Of a DNA stretch of 10,857 bases, positions 1 through 8,131 are shown in pieces. How positions within the stretch are numbered: position 1 is the first letter of the stretch; every line of letters starts with the position of its first letter. This stretch comes from JANXQE01 sp035651635 (GTDB lineage: Bacteria > Verrucomicrobiota > Verrucomicrobiia > Limisphaerales > UBA8199). The DNA is taken from NCBI GenBank assembly GCA_035651635.1, contig DASRFK010000117.1, forward strand, positions 1-10,857. Reading direction: 5' to 3'. The translations under genes were made by a program, and so were the position numbers. A model generated the notes under the pieces. That model ran no database searches, was not told the DNA's origin, and was given only the letters and a program-made list of their open reading frames with translations.

Positions 1-1
1 C

Positions 2-3000
2 AGCATTAACTCGGTGAGCAACGGACTGAACGTCAGCGCTTCGGGCAGCGATATCGGCGGCTATGCCGATCAGTTCGGACTGAGTTACCAGTTGCGCACG
101 GGCGATTTCGACGTCGCTGTGCGCGTCGCCGGTTTGAGTCCCTCGGATGTTTGGGCCAAAGCCGGCTTAATGGCCCGCGAGACGCTCGATCCCGGCAGCC
201 GGTTTGCCGCGGCGCTGGCCACACCCGCCATGAACGGCATGTTTTTCGAATCGCGCGACCCGGCGGCCAGCACCAGCACCAGCAGCGGCAATCTGCCGGC
301 TAATTATCCCAATACCTGGCTGCGGCTTAAACGCTCTGGCAACCTCTTCACCGGTTTTGGCAGTTACGATGGCCTGACCTGGGCCCAATTGGGCAGCGCC
401 TCCATTGCCATGCCCAGCCTCGTCTATTTTGGTTATTCCGTCAGCAGCCATAACCCTGTCCAAGCCACTACCGCCCAGTTCCGCGATAGCGCCGACGTCA
501 CCAATGCCGTCGTCGGCGTGGTCAGTAATCCGCGCGAGCCTGTGGGACCTTCGAGCCGCAAAACGCCCATTGCTATTACCGAGATCATGTATAAACCGGC
601 CCCCCGCGCCGATACCAATAATCTCGAATTCATCGAGTTGTACAATTCCAATCCTTATTTCCACGATATCAGCGGCTATCGCTTGGTAGCCAATAATCTC
701 GCGTACACTTTCCCGCCCAACACGGTTCTACCCGGCGGCGCCTTTCTGGTCGTTGCCGCTTCCCCGCAAAGCATCCAAAACGTTTATGGCATCAGCAACG
801 TCATGGGCCCATATACCGGCAGCCTCAAAAAAGCCGATACGCTTCAATTGCTCGATGAAGTGGGCAACATCTTATTGACCATCCCGTATTCCAACCTGCC
901 GCCCTGGCCCGCGGCGGCGGATGGCCTGGGTCATTCCCTGGTCCTCAACAGCCCTACCTACGGCGAAGGCGATCCACGGGCCTGGGACATCAGCGACGTC
1001 GTCGGCGGTTCACCCGGCCAAATGGAAGCGTACCGCGCCAGTCCTCTGCGCAACGTGGTCATCAACGAGTTCCTGGCTCACACCGACCCGCCCGAATACG
1101 ATTACATCGAGCTCTACAATCATTCCACCCAACCAGTCGACATCTCCGGTTGCATCCTTACCGACGACCCCGCCACCAATAAGTTCGTCGTGCCCGCCGG
1201 CACGATTATCCCGGCCGCCGGCTTTGTTTATTACAGCGAAACCAATATGAATTTCGCGCTTAACGCCGCCGGCGAAGCCATCTATTTCAAGAACCCCGAC
1301 CAGAGCCGGGTCCTGGACGCGGTAGTCTTTGGTGGACAGGAAAATGGAGTGGCCACCGGCCGCTGGCCGGACGGCGCCAACGATTTTTACCGGCTCAAGA
1401 GTCTCACCCCCGGGGCGCCTAACAGCCCGATTCGCCAAAGCGACATCGTCATTAACGAGCTGATGTATGATCCCATCAGCGGCAATGACGACGATCAGTA
1501 CATCGAATTGTACAACCGCAGCACCAATCGCATCGACCTGGGCGGCTGGGAACTGAGCGATGCGGTCAGTTTTACTTTTCCTACCAACACGCTGTTAGCA
1601 CCGGATAGTTATCTTGTGATCGGCCGCAACGCCGCGCGGTTGCGCACCAATTACTCGAATCTGACAATAGCCAATTGCGTGGGAGATTTTTCGGGTAAAC
1701 TCTCGCATAACGGCGAACACCTGGCTTTGACCATGCCCGACACGGTCGTGCAGACCAACAAACTGGGGGCGATGCAGACCAACCTGATTCATATCGTGGT
1801 CAATGACCTGACCTATGGGACCGGTGGGCGCTGGGGCCAATGGTCGGCCGGAGGCGGCAGCAGCCTGGAACTGACGGATCCCAACAGCAACAACCGGCTG
1901 GCGGCCAATTGGGCCGACAGCGATGAGACGCAGAAGTCGACGTGGACCAATATCGAGACCACCGGCGTGCTGGACAACGGCGCCAATTACGAGTCCACGA
2001 TTGCTCATGCGCAAATCGGGTTATTGGATGCGGGCGAATGCCTGATGGACAACATCGAGGTGCGCTCGGGCACGACCGGAGCGAACCTGGTGCTGAACCC
2101 GGATTTCGAGACGGGGCTGGGCAACTGGTCATTGCAGGGGGATCACTTCCGTTCGAGTTTGGAGAACAGCGGCTATAACAGCACGCATTCATTGCACATT
2201 CGTTGCAGCGACCGGATGTGGACCGGAGTAAACTCCTGCCAGGTTGCCTTGAGCACGAACACTCTGGGCTCAGGTCAGACCGCCACCTTGCGATTTAAAG
2301 CGCGTTGGCTGCATGGCTGGCCGGAAGTTTTGCTCCGGCTGAATGGCAATTGGCTCGAAGCAACCGGCCCGATGCCCTTGCCCGCCAATCTCGGCACACC
2401 CGGGGCTCGGAACAGTCGATTTGTCATCGACGCACCTCCAGCCCTTTACGCAGTAACACATAATCCAGCTTTGCCGTTGGCCGGGCAACCGGTGGTGGTC
2501 AGCGCGCGGGTCTATGATGCGGATGGGGTTGCCGCAGTCACGCTGGCGTATCGAGTGGACCCCGTGCCAGGCTATACGGTGATAGCCATGAAAGATGATG
2601 GCGCGGGCGGAGATGCGATCGCAGGCGACGGCATCTTCAGCGCGACCATTCCCGGGCAGGGGGCGAACACAATTGTAGCTTTCGCAGTCCGAGCGGTGGA
2701 TGTGCGCGGTGCGGCTTCCACTTTTCCGGCGAATCCCAAGAACAACGCGCCATTGCCGGAGTGTCTGGTCATGTTCGGGGATGCCAATCCGGCCAGCAGT
2801 TTTGGCGTTTACCATTTGTGGATCAGCCAGACCAACGCCACCCGGTGGACGCAATTGTCGGACCTGAGCAACGAGGCGCACGACTGCACGATCGTCAATG
2901 GCACGAGGATTATTTACAACGCCCAGGCGCGCTTCGCGGGCAGTCCTTATCATCAGAATTTCGATACGCCCTACGGCAGCCTGTGCCACTACAAATGGAT

Positions 3001-6000
3001 CTTCCCGGATGATGACAAATTCCTGGGAGCGACTTCGTTCAACAAAATCCACCAGCCCGGCAATGGTGCGGGCGACGATGCCAGTTTACAGCGTGAACAG
3101 ACGGCGCACACTTTTCTGCGGGCGTTGGGGGTGCCGTGGCTCTATCGCCGATTTGTGGCGGTTTACGTGAACGGCAACCGGCGCGGTCTCTTGATGGAAG
3201 ATGCGCAGACTCCCGATGCCGACGTGGTGAAGGAGCATTTCCCCAACGACAGCGATGGGTGGTTGTACAAGATGCAGCCGTGGTTTGAGTTTGCGCCGCA
3301 ACCGAGCGGGTCAACCATCGGGTTCCAGGCATTTTCGGGCTGCACGCTGCTGCCCTACACGAGCGGGGGCGCAAAGAAAATCGCCCGTTACCGCTATGAT
3401 TACCTGGTGCGGCGAAGCCCGGGTTCGGCGAGCGATTTTACCAATGTTTTTGCCCTGGTAGATGCGGCTGGCTCTTCGACCAGCGCCAATTACGTGGCCA
3501 ATCTGGAAAACATGGCCGACCTGGAGAACTGGATGCGGATGTTTGCCGCCAATCATGCGGCTGGCAACTGGGACTGCTTCGGCGCGGGCGGCAGCCAGAA
3601 TGTCTACGGCTATATCGGTACCCAGGGGACCAAGTACTCCCTGATAATGTGGGATTACAATATCGTTCTTGGGAACAGCTCGTGGGCGCCCGGACAGAAT
3701 CTCTTCACCGGCGAGGGCGATCCCAATATTGACAGCATCTACAGCAACCCGACCTTCCGCCGGATGTACTGGCGCGCGCTGCAAGAACTGGTGAACGGTC
3801 CGCTCGATCCGGTCGTAACCGGGCCGTTGCTGGACGCCAAATACAACGCCTTCGTCGCCAATGGGCTCTACCCGGAAAATCCAAATTCAGGGATTAAAAC
3901 CTGGCTGTCACAGGCCCATGACAGCATCGCGGCTCAGATCGCCGTCGAGAACACGACCGCCTTCAAGCTCAACCCGGCTGTAACACTCAGCTTCAACCTG
4001 GCCACTCTGACCGGGACGGCCCCGTTCAATGTCACCACCGTGCTGGTCAATGGAGGGGCGTATCCTTTGACCTGGACCAGTGTGACGAATTTCCAGATCA
4101 AGGTCCCGCTCAACGCGGGCACCAATCTCCTGAGCGTTGTGGCAGTGGATCGGCACGGACAAGTCCTGGCCAGCAGTTCGGTTTCGGCGGTCTATAACGG
4201 AACTCAGCCTTCGCTGCCGGGAGCTGTGGTATTCAACGAGATTATGTACCATCCGAATGTGGTGGGAGCCGAATACCTGGAACTCTATAACCCTTCCACC
4301 ACGACCGCCCTGGATCTCTCCGGCTGGGAAATTAAAGGGCTTTCGTACACGTTCCCACCGGGTTCCAGCATCGGTCCGGCGAGTTACCTCGTTCTGGCGG
4401 CGAATCGCGCCGTGTTCGCGGCCGCATACGGGGCGACCCTCCCCGTCTTTGATACGGCGGACCTTTCGCCTCTGGCAGCCGGCACAACGCTCAGGCTGGT
4501 CAAGGCCGGCACGAATGTGGTGAGCGCCGTGGCGCCCGGAAGCTCGTTGCCCTGGCCGGTGGCGGTCGATGGAACCGGCAGTTCGTTGCAATTGGTCGAT
4601 GCGCGCCTGGACAATTGGCGCGTGGGCAATTGGATTGGCAGTTACCCGCCGCTCTCACGCAGCCCCGGTTCTGCCAATAGCGTCCGCGCCTCCTTGCCGG
4701 TCTTCCAACCACTGTGGATCAACGAACTGCAAGCCGACAATCTGACCGGCATTACCAACGCCTCGGGCCGGCGCACGAGTTGGATTGAACTGTACAACCC
4801 GAGCTCCAATTCGGTTCCTCTCAACGGGCTATGGCTCGCCAATAATTACTCGAACCTGGTGCAATGGCCGTTCCCCGCGAGCTCATCCATCGCGCCGGGT
4901 CAGTACCTGATCGTTTTCACCGATGGCCAAACGAATCTTTCCTCGACCAATGAACTGCATGCCGGCTTCAGCTTGCCCAGCGGCGCGGGCGGAGTTGCGC
5001 TAAGCCGTTTATATGGCGGCCGCCCGCAAGTGCTCGATTTTGTCGATTACACCAACCTGCCGCCGGATTATTCCTATGGCTCGTTCCCGAACGGCCAGAG
5101 CTTCGATCGGCAACTTTTTGTATACCCAACCCCGTCGGGCTCAAATAGCCTCGCCCTGCCCGCCGGTCTAACCTTCGTCCCTTACTCGATTGAAGGCAGC
5201 ATTTATTCCCAAGACTTCAATACTTTGCCGGCGCCGTCTGGCAGCTCGGTCAATAGCGATAACCCGGTCACCATTAACGGAGTGACTTACTCTTTGGCCA
5301 ATCCCTACTCGCTTGCGGCCCCCGCTCTCTCAGGCGCCAACCCGGGTGGACTGGGTTTGCGGGAACTCGCCGGCTGGTACGGGATGGCCGGCCTGAGCGC
5401 CAAATTCGGCGCCTCGTTCGGGGATCAAACCACCGGCGGCCAAATCAGCTTTGGTCCGCCGGGCGATTCGAACCGCGCGCTGGGGTTACTCGCCACCAGC
5501 AGCACCGGGCCGGCTGCTTTCGGCGTCAGGTTCATCAATCAGTCCAGCCAGACGCTGAACGTCATTGATGTGCATCTGACGGGTGAGTTGTGGCGCCAAT
5601 CCAATTTGCCCAAGACGTTGCGATGTTATTACGTCGTCGATTCCAGCGGCAGCGCTGCGTTTCCAGTGAACGCGACGGCGACGTTGCCGGCGCTGAGCGT
5701 GAACTTCCCGGTCGACGCGGCTGCCACCGGCGGCGTAGCCGTCGATGGCACTTCGGGTCTCAACCAAACCATCCTCAGCGTCAGCAACCAGGCAATCACC
5801 AATTGGCCTTCAGGTGCCGCCCTCTGGCTGGTGTGGGAAATGGCCGACGCGACTGGCAAGGCGCAGGGCCTGGCGATCGATAACTTCACCTTCTCCGCCC
5901 ATGCTCAAGGCACTTTCTCCTCGGTGCCGGTCGGTTTCCAATTCACGGGAACCAACCTCGTGCTGTCATGGATCGGCGCCTCCGGCCAATCTTATCAATT

Positions 6001-6139
6001 GGAGTATAAAGACGACCTGCGCGCAGCGAACTGGACGCCATTGGGCAACCCAATATTTGGATCGGGCGCCAACATCAGCCTCACCAACAACCTCAACCAG
6101 TCCACCCAGCGTTTCTTCCGCCTCCAAGTTCTGCCCTGA
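2..6139 (+). CDS. Giant exported CotH / lamin-tail-domain protein, 5' end outside the window
   Basis: The frame is open from base 2, so the GTG at 14 is probably internal and the N-terminus with any signal peptide lies upstream. Residues are numbered from that GTG (2041 aa). About 1-165 resembles a DUF1349-type beta-sandwich. Three lamin-tail-like (LTD) repeats begin near 187, 346 and 476, each with an INEhMYxP-like strand and then (Y/F)IELYN. A NPDFETGLGNW-type carbohydrate-binding-like domain covers 690-790 and an Ig-like domain 796-920. A CotH domain spans about 930-1296, with GLLMED near 1053 and IMWDYNIVLG near 1213. Another Ig-like stretch precedes two more LTDs (about 1403 and 1567). 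The end has a beta-rich exported domain (1730-1966) and a terminal YQLEYKDDL...FFRLQVLP module. LTDs are thought to mediate binding or anchoring. Spore-coat CotH is an atypical protein kinase, but kinase activity here is unproven. Probably secreted or surface-attached; substrate unknown. Confidence 0.9.
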   Translation, partial: SINSVSNGLNVSASGSDIGGYADQFGLSYQLRTGDFDVAVRVAGLSPSDVWAKAGLMARETLDPGSRFAAALATPAMNGMFFESRDPAASTSTSSGNLPANYPNTWLRLKRSGNLFTGFGSYDGLTWAQLGSASIAMPSLVYFGYSVSSHNPVQATTAQFRDSADVTNAVVGVVSNPREPVGPSSRKTPIAITEIMYKPAPRADTNNLEFIELYNSNPYFHDISGYRLVANNLAYTFPPNTVLPGGAFLVVAASPQSIQNVYGISNVMGPYTGSLKKADTLQLLDEVGNILLTIPYSNLPPWPAAADGLGHSLVLNSPTYGEGDPRAWDISDVVGGSPGQMEAYRASPLRNVVINEFLAHTDPPEYDYIELYNHSTQPVDISGCILTDDPATNKFVVPAGTIIPAAGFVYYSETNMNFALNAAGEAIYFKNPDQSRVLDAVVFGGQENGVATGRWPDGANDFYRLKSLTPGAPNSPIRQSDIVINELMYDPISGNDDDQYIELYNRSTNRIDLGGWELSDAVSFTFPTNTLLAPDSYLVIGRNAARLRTNYSNLTIANCVGDFSGKLSHNGEHLALTMPDTVVQTNKLGAMQTNLIHIVVNDLTYGTGGRWGQWSAGGGSSLELTDPNSNNRLAANWADSDETQKSTWTNIETTGVLDNGANYESTIAHAQIGLLDAGECLMDNIEVRSGTTGANLVLNPDFETGLGNWSLQGDHFRSSLENSGYNSTHSLHIRCSDRMWTGVNSCQVALSTNTLGSGQTATLRFKARWLHGWPEVLLRLNGNWLEATGPMPLPANLGTPGARNSRFVIDAPPALYAVTHNPALPLAGQPVVVSARVYDADGVAAVTLAYRVDPVPGYTVIAMKDDGAGGDAIAGDGIFSATIPGQGANTIVAFAVRAVDVRGAASTFPANPKNNAPLPECLVMFGDANPASSFGVYHLWISQTNATRWTQLSDLSNEAHDCTIVNGTRIIYNAQARFAGSPYHQNFDTPYGSLCHYKWIFPDDDKFLGATSFNKIHQPGNGAGDDASLQREQTAHTFLRALGVPWLYRRFVAVYVNGNRRGLLMEDAQTPDADVVKEHFPNDSDGWLYKMQPWFEFAPQPSGSTIGFQAFSGCTLLPYTSGGAKKIARYRYDYLVRRSPGSASDFTNVFALVDAAGSSTSANYVANLENMADLENWMRMFAANHAAGNWDCFGAGGSQNVYGYIGTQGTKYSLIMWDYNIVLGNSSWAPGQNLFTGEGDPNIDSIYSNPTFRRMYWRALQELVNGPLDPVVTGPLLDAKYNAFVANGLYPENPNSGIKTWLSQAHDSIAAQIAVENTTAFKLNPAVTLSFNLATLTGTAPFNVTTVLVNGGAYPLTWTSVTNFQIKVPLNAGTNLLSVVAVDRHGQVLASSSVSAVYNGTQPSLPGAVVFNEIMYHPNVVGAEYLELYNPSTTTALDLSGWEIKGLSYTFPPGSSIGPASYLVLAANRAVFAAAYGATLPVFDTADLSPLAAGTTLRLVKAGTNVVSAVAPGSSLPWPVAVDGTGSSLQLVDARLDNWRVGNWIGSYPPLSRSPGSANSVRASLPVFQPLWINELQADNLTGITNASGRRTSWIELYNPSSNSVPLNGLWLANNYSNLVQWPFPASSSIAPGQYLIVFTDGQTNLSSTNELHAGFSLPSGAGGVALSRLYGGRPQVLDFVDYTNLPPDYSYGSFPNGQSFDRQLFVYPTPSGSNSLALPAGLTFVPYSIEGSIYSQDFNTLPAPSGSSVNSDNPVTINGVTYSLANPYSLAAPALSGANPGGLGLRELAGWYGMAGLSAKFGASFGDQTTGGQISFGPPGDSNRALGLLATSSTGPAAFGVRFINQSSQTLNVIDVHLTGELWRQSNLPKTLRCYYVVDSSGSAAFPVNATATLPALSVNFPVDAAATGGVAVDGTSGLNQTILSVSNQAITNWPSGAALWLVWEMADATGKAQGLAIDNFTFSAHAQGTFSSVPVGFQFTGTNLVLSWIGASGQSYQLEYKDDLRAANWTPLGNPIFGSGANISLTNNLNQSTQRFFRLQVLP

Positions 6140-6152
6140 CCGAAATCCGGGG

Positions 6153-6187
6153 ACTCGTCACTCGTCACTCGTCACTCGTCACTTCTT
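6153..6187. repeat. Heptanucleotide tandem repeat ACTCGTC x4 plus a diverged unit
   Basis: Four perfect ACTCGTC units (6153-6180) are followed by one diverged unit, ACTTCTT (6181-6187). The tract starts 14 bases after the stop codon of the giant CotH gene. It has the same 7-base period and the same leading ACT as the A-rich tracts at 6778, 7020 and 8104. Confidence 0.9.
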
Positions 6188-6319
6188 TCTGTCCCATTGC
6201 GGTGCAAGCTGCCCAAAAAACAGGCACCCAAAAAGCCGAAGCTCCCCCGCAGCCCTGCCCTCCGGCATTGGCATTCGATAAGCTTATTCTGTTCCAACCG
6301 CCGTAAAGCGAGTCTGCGG

Positions 6320-6790
6320 GTGGATGCGGGCAACGCGGCTTACACTCCCGGACCCGGCGCGGCGATACAAGCTGTGAAAGAATCCCTCCCGTCAGGGCCG
6401 GCGCCAGGGTCGCCCGGCCCGCCGATCGTTACCATCGCCTTTGCTCCGCTACTGGCCCAGGGCCTGAGTGCCCTGGCGCCGGAACCGGCGCTGGGCATCG
6501 TCAAAATCCTCCTCGTTAAAGCCGGCTTTCGCTGGCACAACGCCTTCAATGAATCGACCGTCCGCAAAGCCGACGATCTGTTCGCCTGCGCCGCGCAGGA
6601 CGGCGCCTGTTACGATCCCATTCCCAAAGACGCCGAACTGACCGGCGTCACCCTGGAATTTTACTTCACCGGCTCGCCCGGCCCGCACTGGGTCGAGCTG
6701 AGCCCGCCGCGCGGCCTCAGGTTTCAATACGCCGAGGACCGGGAAAAGATCCTGGAATTACTGACACGGCGGCTGATAGTTAGTTTTTAG
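6320..6790 (+). CDS. Hypothetical protein, uncertain 5' end
   Basis: From GTG 6320 this gives 156 aa; the same frame stays open back to a TTG at 6197 (197 aa). No ATG and no clear Shine-Dalgarno is seen at either start. Codons from about 6320 on are strongly G/C-ending, as in the neighbouring genes, which argues for real coding. Upstream codons look less typical. A second frame, GTG 6202 to stop 6304, reads as a plausible N-terminus ending LAFDKLILFQPP, so an old frameshift near 6300 is possible. Visible features are a Pro/Gly-rich N-terminal part, a hydrophobic segment (about 78-108 of the longer version) and two Cys in CAAQDGAC. I do not recognise a family. The last residues (LIVSF) and the TAG stop are encoded by the heptamer tract, so the original C-terminus may have been altered. 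Confidence 0.5.
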   Translation: MDAGNAAYTPGPGAAIQAVKESLPSGPAPGSPGPPIVTIAFAPLLAQGLSALAPEPALGIVKILLVKAGFRWHNAFNESTVRKADDLFACAAQDGACYDPIPKDAELTGVTLEFYFTGSPGPHWVELSPPRGLRFQYAEDREKILELLTRRLIVSF

Positions 6791-6812
6791 TTTTAAGTCT
6801 TAAGTTTTAAGT
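6778..6812. repeat. Heptamer tract, (NNNNAGT)5, inverted orientation
   Basis: AGT recurs at 6782, 6789, 6796, 6803 and 6810, exactly every seven bases. The units are AGTTAGT, TTTTAGT, TTTAAGT, CTTAAGT and TTTAAGT. On the other strand this reads ACTTAAA, ACTTAAG, ACTTAAA, ACTAAAA, ACTAACT, the same family as the tract at 7020. The stop codon of the preceding gene (6788-6790) lies inside it. Confidence 0.85.
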
Positions 6813-7019
6813 TGGAGACAGCGAACTCACAGATGGACATACCAGGAGGGCGCGTCAGCGTCTTGGAGTGCGGGCGCTCTGCGCCGCTTTCGGACGCGGC
6901 GTGGTCCCGAAAAGCGCCGCACAGCGGGCGCACTCCAAAACCTTCGGGTCTCCGTTCGACTCATGGAGCATGTTTGTGAACCCATGGCCCTGCGATAGTC
7001 CTGACCGCCCCCCGGCCGA
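6813..7019. other. Intergenic stretch flanked by inverted heptamer tracts
   Basis: About 200 bases with no credible coding frame, bounded on the left by the inverted tract (6778-6812) and on the right by the direct tract (7020-7061). Its main content is the palindrome at 6863-6938. I see no convincing promoter or RNA gene. Confidence 0.5.
6863..6938. repeat. 76-base imperfect palindrome (REP/MITE-like)
   Basis: The left arm 6863-6891 and right arm 6910-6938 are inverted copies, both beginning (on their own strand) TTGGAGTGCG, matching at 24 of 29 positions. They are separated by 18 bases that contain a further GGAC/GTCC pairing. Transcribed, it would form a long GC-rich hairpin. There is no T-run, so it is not a standard intrinsic terminator. 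The form resembles a dispersed intergenic palindrome, but no second copy is in this window. Confidence 0.65.
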
Positions 7020-7061
7020 ACTAAAAACTAAAAACTAAAAACTAAAAACTATTCACTCTTT
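7020..7061. repeat. Heptamer tract, (ACTAAAA)4 plus two diverged units
   Basis: Four perfect ACTAAAA units (7020-7047) are followed in register by ACTATTC (7048-7054) and ACTCTTT (7055-7061). The last units run into the open frame of the next gene, so this tract forms the 5' boundary of that gene's coding-looking region. Confidence 0.9.
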
Positions 7062-7137
7062 CCAATCCATCCCCGGCCTGCTGGCGACCGAGGCCGAGTG
7101 GCAAACCCTGCTGGGCGCGCGGTTCGCGGCGCTCAAG

Positions 7138-8025
7138 GTGCTGTGCCTCGAACCCAGCTCGTACCAGGTCCATAGCGTGCGGTGCCCGCGCCGGTGCGGC
7201 TGCGATCACCTCGTCCTCCGCCGGCACGACGAGGCCGGCGCGGTCGCCGTGTGCCGCTGCCAGGAGCCTCTCTGCCCGGACATTCCCCTGCGCTCATCCG
7301 ACCTCGCCACCTTGCAAGTCAGCCGGCCTCGCCTGGGCCACGCGTTGTGCCGCGCCTTCGGGTTGGCCGTCCGTCACGCCGATCTGCCGGTGCCCAACAC
7401 TTTCCAGGTCGGGTCCTGGTCGACCGACGCCGTCCCGGCCATTTTAACCATTCAGGTCCAGCACTCGGTCTTTCGCCGCGCCGTGGCCGAACTGGCCGCC
7501 ATCCTGCGCGCCCCGTTCATCCTGTTCGCTCCCACGTCCGATTTCCTCGACGCTCCCGCTCAGAGCATCCTCAACAACCACGGTGCAGGCTTCTTCCCGC
7601 TCGACACCCACGCCGTTCTCACCGACCAGGGCACGCTGCGTTCAGTCCACCCGCCCGGCGAACTCTTCGCCCGGTTCACGCCGCAACCCAAAGAAATCGA
7701 GGCGGACGTCGCCACAAGCGCCTTTGCCCTGGTCGCCAAACTCGATACCGAAAAGCCCCTGCCCCACCCGAGCCTGATGACGGTATTCCGGCTTTATTGC
7801 ATGGAAGAATGCAGCTCGGTCCGCATCGCCCGCGACTGCGAGTGCGACAAATCCACCGTCGTGCGCCGCCTGGCCCTGATCCGCCGCCGCATCGGGGTGG
7901 ACCCGCGCGATCTGCGCCGCTATTCCGCACACCTGGCAAAACTCCAGGATTCCCTGCACGACCCCCGCGCCAGGCGGATTGATCCCCGCCGCGCCATCGA
8001 TGAAGCGGATGATGAGCAGTCTTAA
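7138..8025 (+). CDS. Unidentified protein: Cys/His-rich N-terminus and C-terminal helix-turn-helix
   Basis: GTG 7138 is the first ordinary start and gives 295 aa. The frame is open back to 7039, however, and codons from about 7060 on are just as G/C-ending; the upstream residues (PGLLATEAEWQTLLGARF) look like genuine protein. Translation may therefore begin at ATT 7051 or another rare codon, or the native start was lost beside the heptamer tract. Numbered from 7138, a possible metal-binding cluster is C16, C20, C22, H24, C39, C41 and C46. A helix-turn-helix resembling sigma-70 region 4 covers about 214-265 (IARDCECDKSTVVRRL). No family is recognised. It could be a DNA-binding protein, but nothing shows what it binds. 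It is convergent with intI. Coding confidence is high; function is unknown. Confidence 0.75.
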   Translation: MLCLEPSSYQVHSVRCPRRCGCDHLVLRRHDEAGAVAVCRCQEPLCPDIPLRSSDLATLQVSRPRLGHALCRAFGLAVRHADLPVPNTFQVGSWSTDAVPAILTIQVQHSVFRRAVAELAAILRAPFILFAPTSDFLDAPAQSILNNHGAGFFPLDTHAVLTDQGTLRSVHPPGELFARFTPQPKEIEADVATSAFALVAKLDTEKPLPHPSLMTVFRLYCMEECSSVRIARDCECDKSTVVRRLALIRRRIGVDPRDLRRYSAHLAKLQDSLHDPRARRIDPRRAIDEADDEQS

Positions 8026-8084
8026 CGTCGTCCTCTTCCTCCTCCTCATCCTCACCCTCTCAGGAGCGGGGGAATCCTTAATTG

Positions 8085-8108
8085 TTAGTTTCCTGCACCA
8101 GGAACTAA
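8085..8108. terminator. Hairpin between convergent genes, possible weak terminator
   Basis: TTAGTTTCCTG (8085-8095) and CAGGAACTAA (8099-8108) can form a 10-bp stem with one bulged T and a three-base loop. It lies between the + strand gene ending at 8025 and intI ending at 8127 on the - strand. No U-run follows on either strand, so termination is only a guess. The gap from 8026 also holds a C/T-rich tract (8031-8060) and nothing else I can name. Confidence 0.3.
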
Positions 8109-8131
8109 AAACTCAAAACTAAAAACTTAAA
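8104..8131. repeat. Heptamer tract, four ACTNNNN units
   Basis: The units are ACTAAAA (8104), ACTCAAA (8111), ACTAAAA (8118) and ACTTAAA (8125), all in register. The intI stop codon (TTA on this strand, 8127-8129) lies inside the last unit, so the 3' end of the integrase gene is shaped by the repeat. Confidence 0.85.

Noticed and set aside
2270..4591. Long open frames on the - strand opposite the CotH gene (for example 3052-2270 and 4591-3908).
   Set aside because: They are antisense to a single long, domain-rich reading frame in GC-rich DNA. Their products are Arg/Gly-rich without recognisable domains, as expected of mirror frames.
7020..7061. Heptamer tract as a CRISPR array or replication iteron.
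   Set aside because: Units are 7 bases with no spacers and no cas or rep gene is nearby. It is a simple short tandem repeat.
7182..7982. 266-codon + frame overlapping the HTH gene in another phase.
   Set aside because: The product is Arg/Pro-rich low-complexity, typical of a shifted reading of GC-rich coding DNA. The 7138 frame has Cys clusters and an HTH.
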